From Bacteroides sp. CAG:770 (lineage in GTDB: Bacteria; Bacteroidota; Bacteroidia; Bacteroidales; UBA932), in NCBI GenBank assembly GCA_000435075.1, contig FR890605.1:1-13814 (forward strand): 13,814 nt of DNA, written 5' to 3'. How positions within the stretch are numbered: position 1 is the stretch's first letter; each line of letters begins with the position of its first letter. Of this stretch, positions 1 to 6,864 are shown one piece after another. Under the pieces are notes generated by a model that did no database searches, was not told the origin of the DNA, and worked only from the letters and a program-made list of their open reading frames with translations. Both the position numbers and the translations under genes were made by a program.

Positions 1-74
1 CGGGGTTTATGTTGCAATACGTAACTCCGGAGACGCTTACGGACGGCGCCACATGGGCGCCCGTAACACATTGA
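1..74 (+). CDS. C-terminal end of an unidentified plus-strand gene (partial)
   Basis: Reading from base 3, 23 sense codons lead to a TGA stop at 72-74. The encoded tail ends ...TPETLTDGATWAPVTH, which looks like ordinary protein. The main support is context: a hairpin with a T run on the same strand begins 22 bases after the stop, as expected at the end of a gene. A second frame (from base 2) is also open as far as 147, so the frame is not certain. Too little is present to name a function, and the gene body lies left of the window. Confidence 0.4.
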   Translation, partial: GFMLQYVTPETLTDGATWAPVTH

Positions 75-95
75 TAATCAGATATCATTTAATTT

Positions 96-145
96 ACATG
101 TGGATTCACAGGCCATTTTTGGCCAGTAATCCACACGTGTTTTTA
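96..145 (+). terminator. Probable rho-independent terminator
   Basis: An imperfect hairpin: TGTGGATT (99-106) pairs with AATCCACA (128-135), an inner GGCC (111-114) pairs with GGCC (121-124) around an ATTTTT loop, and there is a small internal loop between them. The right arm is followed by TTTTT on the plus strand (140-144). The other strand has no U-rich tail, so the terminator serves the gene ending at 74. Confidence 0.55.
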
Positions 146-559
146 TAACAGCCGGCAAATCAATGCATTATAATCAATAGTGTGGCACCGTCCCGACAGG
201 CAGATAACCGGAATGTCTTTTTATGGTTTCAAGATTTGGCATCGCCGTTTACATGGTCTGTATCGCGCCCGGCGGAGGTGCAGCCGTGGGAGGTTCGCTA
301 CGCTCATCCCTGTCGGGCTCGCGCACGACATCCCATTCACAAGGCCATGTGCGGCCATGCCTGCCCCAAACAAACCGTCCCGCGAAAACGTTTTATGCGG
401 TACAATCTTACTCCCAACTCGCATTTTGTTCCCGATAAAACGTTTAAACAGGACGAAATTTTCTGTAATGACGAGACGACTCATCTTCAAACTTTCCCAA
501 GAAAAGCAAGGCAGGAATGCAACTATATGAATTCACCATCCGCCACGAGAATTAGGACA
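145..559. other. Gene-free region between convergent genes, rich in inverted repeats
   Basis: About 415 bases between the terminator of the left-edge gene and the stop of the metallopeptidase gene. Open frames exist on both strands, but their translations are rich in Arg, Cys, Pro and His, match no family I recognise, and overlap one another. Visible structure: CCCGACAGG (192-200) against CCTGTCGGG (309-317), a 9-bp inverted repeat; and AAACGTTTTAT (386-396) against ATAAAACGTTT (435-445), an 11-bp perfect inverted repeat whose arms are themselves nearly palindromic. GGCCATG occurs twice near 343-359. It could be a decayed gene, an intergenic repeat or an unrecognised structured RNA; the sequence alone does not decide. 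Confidence 0.3.
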
Positions 560-1732
560 TTACAGCAGGCGCCATTTGCTGATTTCGCGGCTGAGGACCT
601 CGTTCAGAGGAGTCATGGACGGGCGGGAGGAGGAGGGTTTGAAGAGGCGGAAGAAACTTGAGGATGGGGATGCTGCTGAAGAATCAGAAGCATCGAGATT
701 GTCTATCCAGGCGCGATATTTCATGGCATCGGGTGAACCGAGGTCGATGAGATGACGGATATTGCTGAGGCAGAGGCGTTCCAGGAGGGCATGGAAACGG
801 GGGCCGTGATTCGGCTCCTTGAGGTGACATAGTTCGTGGAGGAGGACGTAGTCGCAGAGGGGTTCCGGAAGACGGATGAGATTGAGGTTCAGATTGATGT
901 TGCCGGCACGGGAACAGCTTCCCCAGTTGGAAGAATTATGCTTGATGGTCACATTGTGAAAATGGAATCCGTACTGGTCGGAAAAATACGAAAGTTTCTG
1001 AGGCAGAAGGATTTTCGCTTCCTCACGAAGCACCTCGACAAGGACATCCCGAAGGGCCTTCTGAGAAACGACATTCGGTGCCGAGAATCCGGAAGCACTA
1101 CGAGCTGACGGACTGACAGGGCCCGTAGCCTTATCACAGAAACCTTGTCCTTGAACATCAGAAGCGTGTCCAAAGGAGCCTGAGACCTCCCCTGAAACGG
1201 AAGAAAGCTTCACCACGGAGGCGGCACAAGAAGGAATCACACCATCATTGACCTGAGCCGATGGCGGCAGCTGGAAACCGGCGGGAACTTCGATGATACG
1301 GAGATGTGTGGGATTGTCGAGGCTGAGCCACAGACGGCCGCTGTCCTGAGGATTGTCAATGACAGAGGTGCGGACCTTGAAACTCACTTTTCCAGCCGGA
1401 GCCGCGTCAGAAGGCAAGACTGGCGAAACCTCTCCGGAAGGACGGAAAACAATCTGGGACAAGAGGGTACGCATGACGAAGCCATCATGAATCTGTGCAC
1501 TGGCATTGACCTTCTCCTGCTTCCTCAACGCCTCACGAACCCAGTCCCGGCGGGTATTGAGATAATCAATGCCATCCTGCAGGGTGCGGGAATACGGGAC
1601 AGTTACAGAAATGCGGCAGCCTGTCCGCCCCTCAGAAGCACGGACACGGATACTGATTGAACGGCTGCGGGAATTCTTCCGGACCATTATCGGCCCGAAC
1701 TCCCTATCTGTAAAAATCCTGTTCAGAATCAT
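560..1732 (-). CDS. YgjP/DUF45-type (M48-like) zinc metallopeptidase
   Basis: Predicted cytoplasmic zinc metallopeptidase of the YgjP/DUF45 family; the physiological substrate of this family is not established. The zinc signature HELCH plus a downstream His (HELCHLKEPNH, about residues 299-309) gives two His ligands, the catalytic Glu and the third ligand. The family's W-G-S-C-S motif is at about 269-274 (NWGSCS), and the N-terminal DREFGPIMVRKNSRSRSI resembles Bacteroidales homologues. The ATG at 1732 lies 7 bases after the truB stop. A second ATG at 1753 would overlap truB by 14 bases. The frame stays open further upstream to 1930, but only inside truB. At 390 residues it is longer than the roughly 230-240 I expect: a Ser/Val/Gly/Ala-rich insertion occupies about residues 151-219, before the helix leading to the zinc site, and the C-terminus is a Ser/Pro-rich tail. 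It is probably co-transcribed with truB. Family assignment is firm; function is not. Confidence 0.88.
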   Translation of the reverse strand: MILNRIFTDREFGPIMVRKNSRSRSISIRVRASEGRTGCRISVTVPYSRTLQDGIDYLNTRRDWVREALRKQEKVNASAQIHDGFVMRTLLSQIVFRPSGEVSPVLPSDAAPAGKVSFKVRTSVIDNPQDSGRLWLSLDNPTHLRIIEVPAGFQLPPSAQVNDGVIPSCAASVVKLSSVSGEVSGSFGHASDVQGQGFCDKATGPVSPSARSASGFSAPNVVSQKALRDVLVEVLREEAKILLPQKLSYFSDQYGFHFHNVTIKHNSSNWGSCSRAGNINLNLNLIRLPEPLCDYVLLHELCHLKEPNHGPRFHALLERLCLSNIRHLIDLGSPDAMKYRAWIDNLDASDSSAASPSSSFFRLFKPSSSRPSMTPLNEVLSREISKWRLL

Positions 1733-1739
1733 CGCCAAA

Positions 1740-2714
1740 TCACTCTGTGGCATTGGACTGCAGAACCGATACCGCCTGCCCGACAGACAAGGCATCCTCC
1801 ACACGGAAACCACCGGTTCGAGTCCTGCGCAAGCCGTCAAGATGGGCACCGGAGCCGAGAGCCTCACCGAGGTCACGAGCCAAAGCCCTGATATAAGTAC
1901 CTTTGGAACATGCAACACGGATGTCCGCATGAGGCAGCCCCAGCGAACTATTGTCAGTCACGTTGATACGGCTGTTGCGGAGATTCACCGAGCCGTCGGC
2001 ATTGAGAAGTCCCGTGTCGCACTGTTCGAGACTGTCGGCAGGGATGCCGTCAGGACAGAAACGGATAAGGTCAATGTCAATGATATTGATGAGTTGCTTG
2101 CTTAGCGTCTCCACGGCGGAATGGTCGAAGCCGACAGCCTGACCTTCGGAAGCGGAAGCCTCCGCCGCACTGGCATTGACCTCAGCCTCGACCTGCTCCG
2201 CCTTCTGCTCCTGCATCCGTTTCCACTCCTTGCGGGCAAGTTCATAGGCACGCACGCCATCCACAGACTTTGCGGAGAAAAGTGGGGCGACCTGCTCCTG
2301 CTCGCCAAGGAATCCAGGAAGCACGCGGCGAAGCGACTCCTCACTCACGCCATCCACAGGATACCTCGCGTCAATCTCCTTTTCCAAGTCATAAGACGGA
2401 GTCGTGGCACCGAACGTTATTCCCGCAACGTACTCTTTCTCATGCTTCTGCAGGTCCTCGGCCAGCTTCGTGGCCTTACCGATGCATACCAGCAGCACAC
2501 CGGTAGCCAGCGGGTCCAGAGTGCCGGCATGACCGACTTTCAGATTCTTCTTATGGAAATGCCTGCATGCACACCATTTGACCTTACGGATGACATCAGC
2601 CGATGTCCAGCGGTAAGGCTTGTCTATAGGAAGAATAATCCCCTCCGGATAATCATCAATGTTTCCGGAGAGGACCAGTCCATTTATATTTTCTTTGCTT
2701 AAGATCAATGCCAT
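1740..2714 (-). CDS. truB: tRNA pseudouridine(55) synthase TruB
   Basis: Converts U55 in the T loop of tRNAs to pseudouridine. The catalytic motif GHAGTLDPLATG is present, with the nucleophilic Asp at about residue 67. Other conserved stretches follow: the EYV/GATTPSYDLEKEID region, the FSAKSVDGVRAYELAR segment, and CSKGTYIRALARDLG near residues 269-283. The ATG at 2714 is preferred over an in-frame TTG six bases upstream. At 324 residues it is well above the roughly 240 of typical Bacteroidales TruB. Two insertions explain this: a Glu/Ala/Ser-rich one at about residues 163-204, and a second at about 222-262 just before the conserved strand leading to SKGTYIR. The core motifs are intact, so activity is expected. 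Transcribed after rpiB across an 85-base gap holding a hairpin, and followed after 7 bases by the metallopeptidase gene. Confidence 0.95.
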   Translation of the reverse strand: MALILSKENINGLVLSGNIDDYPEGIILPIDKPYRWTSADVIRKVKWCACRHFHKKNLKVGHAGTLDPLATGVLLVCIGKATKLAEDLQKHEKEYVAGITFGATTPSYDLEKEIDARYPVDGVSEESLRRVLPGFLGEQEQVAPLFSAKSVDGVRAYELARKEWKRMQEQKAEQVEAEVNASAAEASASEGQAVGFDHSAVETLSKQLINIIDIDLIRFCPDGIPADSLEQCDTGLLNADGSVNLRNSRINVTDNSSLGLPHADIRVACSKGTYIRALARDLGEALGSGAHLDGLRRTRTGGFRVEDALSVGQAVSVLQSNATE

Positions 2715-2752
2715 CAGCAATAGATAACCGTTATGTAAATCTGTCAGAATCC

Positions 2753-2788
2753 GTCTGCAACATCCAGACGATACCGGATGTTACAGAC
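2753..2788 (-). other. Intercistronic hairpin between rpiB and truB
   Basis: In minus-strand RNA, GUCUGUAACAUCC pairs with GGAUGUUGCAGAC to give a 13-bp stem containing one U-G pair and a 10-base loop. On the plus strand the same position is a C-A mismatch, so the structure belongs to the transcript of these genes. No U run follows, so it is a weak candidate for termination. An RNA processing or stability element separating rpiB from truB is the more natural reading (inference). Confidence 0.5.
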
Positions 2789-2799
2789 AGGGCAAAAAA

Positions 2800-3231
2800 T
2801 TAGCGACAAGCTATTTTCTCGATGCGTCTTTCGTGACGTCCACCCTCAAAAGGAGTCTCAAGCCATACCTTGGTAATCGCCTGAACCATTCTGAAAGAAA
2901 TGAAACGGGCAGGCATCACGAGGACATTGGCATTGTTGTGGGCCTTTACCAGACGTCCGATTTCAGTACCCCATGCAAGACCGGCACGAATTCCCTGATG
3001 TTTGTTCAGAGTCATAGCCATTCCATTGCCTGTACCGCACATTGCAATTCCACAATCAACCTTGCCACTTTCAACAGCCTCAGCCAAAGGATGCGCAACA
3101 TCCGGATAATCCATGCTCTCAGTAGAATGAGTGCCGAAATCCTCTACTGCATAACCCATCTTTTCAAGATAAGGAATGAGACGACTTTTGTAGTCAAAAC
3201 CAGCGTGGTCGCTGCAAATACCGATTGTCAT
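2800..3231 (-). CDS. rpiB: Ribose-5-phosphate isomerase B
   Basis: Interconverts ribose 5-phosphate and ribulose 5-phosphate in the non-oxidative pentose phosphate pathway. The protein opens MTIGICSDHAGFD, the phosphosugar-binding start of the RpiB/LacAB family. The active-site Cys is present in the motif MCGTGNGMAM (about residues 65-74), followed by N-K-H-Q-G-I-R-A and the H-N-N-A-N-V-L segment. The ATG at 3231 gives 143 residues, normal for the family; a TTG 18 bases upstream would add six residues and is less likely. Unlike its three neighbours it carries no insertion. The 115-base gap from gltX contains two hairpins, and I find no exact -7 box close to the start, so it may be read through from gltX. 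Confidence 0.95.
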   Translation of the reverse strand: MTIGICSDHAGFDYKSRLIPYLEKMGYAVEDFGTHSTESMDYPDVAHPLAEAVESGKVDCGIAMCGTGNGMAMTLNKHQGIRAGLAWGTEIGRLVKAHNNANVLVMPARFISFRMVQAITKVWLETPFEGGRHERRIEKIACR

Positions 3232-3266
3232 AAAAACAAACTTTAACAATGAATAATTTATGGTTG

Positions 3267-3285
3267 GAACTCCTGTGACGAGTTC
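3267..3285 (-). other. Short hairpin upstream of rpiB
   Basis: GAACTC (3267-3272) and GAGTTC (3280-3285) form a 6-bp perfect stem with a 7-base loop, about 35 bases before the rpiB start in the transcript. It lies directly downstream of the larger hairpin at 3309-3338. GAGCT (3295-3299) can alternatively pair with AGCTC (3308-3312), which would compete with that larger stem. Confidence 0.35.
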
Positions 3286-3308
3286 ACTAGTAGCGAGCTA
3301 AACTGACA

Positions 3309-3338
3309 GCTCAAGTCCCGCTTACGCAGAACTTGAGC
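3309..3338 (-). other. 13-bp hairpin with a GNRA loop after gltX
   Basis: In minus-strand RNA, GCUCAAGUUCUGC pairs along its whole length with GCGGGACUUGAGC, closed by a GUAA (GNRA-class) tetraloop and including two U-G pairs. On the plus strand those positions become mismatches, so the hairpin is shaped for the gltX-rpiB transcript. It begins 8 bases after the gltX stop. No U tract follows, so simple intrinsic termination is not supported. A 3'-end stability element, processing site or rpiB leader structure is possible. Confidence 0.5.
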
Positions 3339-3346
3339 CATCATAA

Positions 3347-5101
3347 CTATTCCCGGCCCAATCTCTCTCCGGCATAAGCCATACGGGCCTTGAACTCATC
3401 CTTGCCGATAAACGAAAGGATATCAGCGATTCCGAGGCCGCTGGCAGCTCCTGTAATAGCCAGACGGATGCAGTTCATGACCTTGCCCATAGGCCAGCCC
3501 TGCTCGCGGATATAATCTTCAAGATATGGTTCAATGTTTTCCTTCGTGAATGCGCCGTCGAATCCGCAGACATGCTCAGTCACCTGATATGCAGGCTGAT
3601 AGCCCTCAGGTTTCCAGAACTTGTCGGCATCTTTCGCCAGGAACGGAGCCGTAAGCGTATCGTCATAAACCTTTGCACGAGGGTCAGCGGCACGTCTCGG
3701 ATCAGCCGGCTTGGCAGCCTCTGCCGCAGCGCCTGACTTGACACCGTATTTCTCATATTCGAGCGGTGAAACGAACAGACAAGATGCATTCAGCCAGATA
3801 TCATTGACGAAAGAAGCCCTTTCCTTAACAAAAGCGACAACGTCATGGACATATTCCTTAGTAACGATATGATTCTTGAAGTCAACGCCTTTGCCGGCGA
3901 ACTGCGCGCCTGCCGTCAATGCACATGCAGGACACTCCACGACATTGATTCCGTGCTCCTCGAGAACCGGAACAAACAGGTCAGTGAGTTCGTCGTCGGA
4001 CTTCATGCGGAGATACTCCTTGTTGTACCACTTCGCCTTCTCAGGATTGAAACGGGCGCCGGACTTGATGACGCGGTCGAGAGAGAAGACATTGACAAGT
4101 TCATCAATGCTGAAAATCTCCTGCTCAGTTCCCGGATTCCATCCGAGCATTGCAAGCATGTTCACAAATGCTTCAGGGAAATAGCCGTCCTCACGGTAGC
4201 CGTGGGAAACCTCACCTTCGGCATTGACCCATCTGAGCGGGAAGACAGGGAATCCGAGCCTGTCGCCGTCACGTTTGCTGAGCTTGCCTTTTCCGTCAGG
4301 CTTCAGAAGGAGTGAAAGGTGCGCGAAACGCGGCATCGTCTCTTCCCAGCCGAAAGCCTTGTAAAGCATATAGTGGAGAGGCAATGAAGGAAGCCACTCC
4401 TCGCCGCGGATAACCTCGGTAATTTCCATAAGATGGTCATCCACAATGTTTGCCAGGTGATATGTAGGAAGTTCGTCAGCCCTCTTCCAGAGGACCTTGT
4501 CATCCAATGTGTCGGTATTGACCTCGATGTGACCGCGGATGAGGTCGTCCATCTTCACGACCGTATCGTTAGGCATCTTGAAGCGGATGGTCCAGCTGTC
4601 TGTGGTCTCCAGCAGTTTCTTTACCTCATCCTCAGGGAGAGTAAGGGAATTGCGAAGCTCCATCCTTGTTTCCTGATTGTAGATGAAAGTTTTTCCGGCA
4701 GCCTCTGCCTCAGCGCGTTTCGCGTCAAGTTCCTCTGCGGTATCGAAGGCATAGTATGCGTAACCATTCTCGATAAGCTGGTCAGCGAACTTGCGGTAAA
4801 TGCCTTTTCTCTGTGACTGGCGGTATGGCGCGTGAGGATGCCTCTCGGACGGTGTTTCCACTACGTTTCCGTTCTCATCCACACCTTCATCAGGATGAAT
4901 GCCGCACCAGTTGAGTGCTTCAATGATATATTTTTCCGCTCCCGGAACGAATCTGTGGGAGTCAGTGTCTTCGATTCTGATTATGAAATCTCCTCCGTTC
5001 TGCTTAGCGAACAGGTAATTGTAAAGTGCCGTCCTGACACCGCCCATATGAAGAGGGCCGGTAGGTGACGGAGCAAATCTTACTCTAGTCTTTCTTTCCA
5101 T
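3347..5101 (-). CDS. gltX: Glutamate--tRNA ligase
   Basis: Class I aminoacyl-tRNA synthetase that charges tRNA-Glu with glutamate in the cytoplasm. The ATP-binding HIGH-type motif is PSPTGPLHMGG (residues 11-21) and the KMSKS-type motif is GKLSKRDGDRLG (about 272-283). Between them lie DDLIRG, PTYHLANIVDDHLMEI and IRGEEWLPS, all diagnostic of bacterial GluRS. The ATG at 5101 (MERKTRVRFAPSPTGP) is chosen over an upstream in-frame extension of 14 residues that lacks homology to the family. At 584 residues it exceeds the roughly 500 usual in Bacteroides. One visible cause is an Ala/Pro/Arg-rich stretch at about residues 456-480 in the C-terminal anticodon-binding half, containing two near-identical ADPR units. 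It heads the minus-strand block and is divergent from the exporter gene. Confidence 0.96.
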   Translation of the reverse strand: MERKTRVRFAPSPTGPLHMGGVRTALYNYLFAKQNGGDFIIRIEDTDSHRFVPGAEKYIIEALNWCGIHPDEGVDENGNVVETPSERHPHAPYRQSQRKGIYRKFADQLIENGYAYYAFDTAEELDAKRAEAEAAGKTFIYNQETRMELRNSLTLPEDEVKKLLETTDSWTIRFKMPNDTVVKMDDLIRGHIEVNTDTLDDKVLWKRADELPTYHLANIVDDHLMEITEVIRGEEWLPSLPLHYMLYKAFGWEETMPRFAHLSLLLKPDGKGKLSKRDGDRLGFPVFPLRWVNAEGEVSHGYREDGYFPEAFVNMLAMLGWNPGTEQEIFSIDELVNVFSLDRVIKSGARFNPEKAKWYNKEYLRMKSDDELTDLFVPVLEEHGINVVECPACALTAGAQFAGKGVDFKNHIVTKEYVHDVVAFVKERASFVNDIWLNASCLFVSPLEYEKYGVKSGAAAEAAKPADPRRAADPRAKVYDDTLTAPFLAKDADKFWKPEGYQPAYQVTEHVCGFDGAFTKENIEPYLEDYIREQGWPMGKVMNCIRLAITGAASGLGIADILSFIGKDEFKARMAYAGERLGRE

Positions 5102-5147
5102 TTCAAAACTTCTTGCTGCCGGAAGCACCATTGCCCCGGCCAATCCA

Positions 5148-5155
5148 CAAAATTA
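5148..5155 (-). promoter_or_regulatory. Putative -7 box for gltX
   Basis: On the minus strand this reads TAATTTTG, an exact TAnnTTTG match to the Bacteroidales sigma-70 -7 element, about 47 bases before the gltX ATG. No good TTTG -33 element sits 19-21 bases upstream; the closest G/T-rich patch is 26 bases away. It is therefore supported by one box only. Confidence 0.45.
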
Positions 5156-5218
5156 AATAAAAACTATTGAAAAGCCACCAGCCAACCGCAACTATTATAC
5201 AAATAACCGTTTTAGTAT

Positions 5219-5249
5219 TTTGCCAATAGACAAAGTACTTGTAACTTTG
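5219..5249 (+). promoter_or_regulatory. Bacteroidales-type promoter for the ThrE-like exporter gene
   Basis: TTTG (5219-5222), 19 bases, then TAACTTTG (5242-5249). This matches the established Bacteroides consensus of a TTTG -33 element and a TAnnTTTG -7 element with 19-21 bp spacing. The start codon is 25 bases after the -7 box, which implies a leader of about 20 bases. The gltX promoter faces the other way within the same 173-base intergenic region. Confidence 0.75.
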
Positions 5250-5274
5250 TGGCGAAATTAGCTAGCACAACATC

Positions 5275-6786
5275 ATGAGTGAATCATACAAACTGCAGGC
5301 ATCGCCGGAAATGATGGCGAACGCTACAGAAGGCCTGGAACTGACAGAGGCCGAAATCAGGGTCATGGAGAACGTAAAAGACATCCACGAAAATCTTCAG
5401 AAAAACAAAGCCGACAACCTGTTGCTGTCATTGAGAAAAAGGCTGGACCTGCTGCTCAGGACCGGACAGCTTTTGCTGGAAAGCGCAGCGGACACTAACC
5501 GAATCCGCAGAAACATGGTAAGAGCAGCTCTTTTCCTCGGTTTCAACGAGGAAAACCTCCATATCTTCATTGACCATAACATCCTGATGGTAAACTTCAG
5601 CGACGAAGCCCACTCTTTCACGAAATTCCAGAAACGCGTCAAGGACGGCATCAACTTCACTACCATCGAAGCCATCAGCCACCTCACATACAAGGCCGTG
5701 CGCAAACATTTCTCCGCCGAACAATACGAGAAGGAACTGGAGAAAATCGCCGAAAGGCCACGCAACTACAACCAGCTGGTGACTTCCGCCGGTGCAGCAT
5801 TGGCCTGCGGCGGATTCTGCATCCAGTTCGGCTGCGACTGGATTGCGTTCCTCTACGCATCGCTCGCTGCTTTCCTCGGATTCAACTGCCGCGCCACTTT
5901 CAACAAGCTCGGCGTCAACAAATATTTTTCCATCGCCATCGCGGCGTTCGTTTCCACAATGGTAGCGTGGCTCACCACATATCTCCCTGCGTGGACGACA
6001 ACTCCGCTCCACCCGCTTCTCGCATGTGCGCTGTTCATCGTACCAGGAGTTCCGCTCATCAACTTCGTGGATGACATGTTGGACACCAATTTCAGAGTGG
6101 GTCTGGAAAGGGCCATAAACACCATGATGATGATGTTCGGAATGGCCTTCGGAATCCTGCTGGCATTGAAAGTCTGCCGCTGGACCTTCCATTTCGCTCC
6201 GGACATCATGTCGATTCCGATGGTTCCGGAACACCCGTACTGGATGTATGCTGTCGCAGCCGCAATTTCCGCAATGGGATTTTCAATGATTTTCAACATC
6301 CCTACAAGGCTTCTTCCTGTCGTTGCCATCGGCGGCATCATCGCTGTATGTACCAGGAATTTAGTAAGCCTTCACCCTGACATGTACTGTTCTTTCAGCC
6401 TCGGACAGGGAGGTATAATCGGTTCGCTTGTCGGGTCAACCCTTATTTCCGTCATCTGCGTCAAGGCTGCACACGTTTTCCATACACCGCATCAGGTGAT
6501 TGCCATCTCAAGCGTAATTCCAATGGTACCTGGAGTGCTCATGTACCGCTGCCTGTACTCGCTCATCATGGTCTCAGGCACAGCAGATGAACAGATGAGC
6601 AACTTCGTATGCTCCGGAGTAAACGGTCTCAATGCTTCCCTGATAATCGGAGCTATCGCCATAGGCGTAGCAGTTCCAAACATCATCTCCAGAAAAAGTA
6701 TCAATGCTGCCAAACGTCGTGCTTTCGAGAGACAGATTAAAGAACAGAGAGAGCGAGGCGAATTCATTGACATCACCAAGCTGTAA
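5275..6786 (+). CDS. ThrE-type threonine/serine exporter family membrane protein (fused two-domain form)
   Basis: Inner-membrane protein of the ThrE family, whose studied members export threonine and serine; the substrate here is inferred. The N-terminal soluble part (about 1-165) carries the DUF1212 pattern: a G-x-L-L-L-E-S-A-A-D-T-N-R-I start near 64-77 and an amphipathic region to about 165. About ten hydrophobic segments follow between 170 and 475. Two related repeats are visible, VPGVPLINFVDD at about 256-267 and VPGVLMYRCLYS at about 418-429. They mark the N-terminal and C-terminal (ThrE_2-type) halves, which are separate genes in many bacteria but fused here. The C-terminal tail (about 474-503) is charged and cytoplasmic in character. 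The ATG at 5275 fits the upstream promoter. Transcription probably ends at the hairpin at 6815-6845. Family confident, substrate not. Confidence 0.88.
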   Translation: MSESYKLQASPEMMANATEGLELTEAEIRVMENVKDIHENLQKNKADNLLLSLRKRLDLLLRTGQLLLESAADTNRIRRNMVRAALFLGFNEENLHIFIDHNILMVNFSDEAHSFTKFQKRVKDGINFTTIEAISHLTYKAVRKHFSAEQYEKELEKIAERPRNYNQLVTSAGAALACGGFCIQFGCDWIAFLYASLAAFLGFNCRATFNKLGVNKYFSIAIAAFVSTMVAWLTTYLPAWTTTPLHPLLACALFIVPGVPLINFVDDMLDTNFRVGLERAINTMMMMFGMAFGILLALKVCRWTFHFAPDIMSIPMVPEHPYWMYAVAAAISAMGFSMIFNIPTRLLPVVAIGGIIAVCTRNLVSLHPDMYCSFSLGQGGIIGSLVGSTLISVICVKAAHVFHTPHQVIAISSVIPMVPGVLMYRCLYSLIMVSGTADEQMSNFVCSGVNGLNASLIIGAIAIGVAVPNIISRKSINAAKRRAFERQIKEQRERGEFIDITKL

Positions 6787-6814
6787 AACCAGCTTCAGAT
6801 ATATTGATTTTTTG

Positions 6815-6845
6815 ATGGCCGGAGTAGTATTTCCGGCCATTTTTC
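6815..6845 (+). terminator. Rho-independent terminator after the exporter gene
   Basis: ATGGCCGGA (6815-6823) pairs perfectly with TCCGGCCAT (6832-6840) around an 8-base loop, followed by TTTT. It starts 28 bases after the stop codon of the exporter gene and separates it from the epimerase gene. Confidence 0.8.
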
Positions 6846-6847
6846 GG

Positions 6848-6855
6848 TATGTTTG
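6848..6855 (+). promoter_or_regulatory. Possible -7 box immediately before the epimerase gene
   Basis: TATGTTTG matches TAnnTTTG exactly and lies directly after the exporter terminator, where the next gene needs its own promoter. No TTTG is found 19-21 bases upstream; that position falls inside the terminator hairpin. If used, the transcript would start only a few bases before the ATG at 6865. Confidence 0.35.
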
Positions 6856-6864
6856 CAGAAACAC

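Noticed and set aside
37..66. Dyad TTACGG...GCGCC/GGCGC...CCGTAA near the left edge
   Set aside because: It falls within the likely coding end of the left-edge gene and is broken by a 3-base bulge, so I do not call it a separate element.
182..661. Plus-strand open frame of 159 codons running into the metallopeptidase gene
   Set aside because: Its 3' part overlaps the C-terminal coding region of the metallopeptidase, and its composition (Arg/Cys/His/Pro-rich) is not protein-like.
1815..1825. GGTTCGAGTCC, a good match to a tRNA T-loop
   Set aside because: It lies inside truB, encoding part of its conserved C-terminal Arg/Gly-rich segment. No acceptor, D or anticodon arm can be built around it.
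1733..1930. N-terminal extension of 66 residues for the metallopeptidase
   Set aside because: It lies inside truB and matches nothing in the family; the conserved family N-terminus begins at the ATG at 1732.
2121..2702. Plus-strand open frame of 193 codons
   Set aside because: Antisense to truB, whose catalytic motifs are unmistakable; the antisense translation has no recognisable family.
3235..3243. TAAAGTTTG on the minus strand as a promoter -7 box for rpiB
   Set aside because: The spacing inside the box is 3 bases rather than 2, no -33 element fits, and it would leave no room before the ATG.
5428..6234. Long antisense open frame of 268 codons on the minus strand
   Set aside because: It lies wholly inside the ThrE-type gene, is made of Glu/Val/Gly/Arg-rich sequence without recognisable motifs, and follows from the codon usage of the sense gene.
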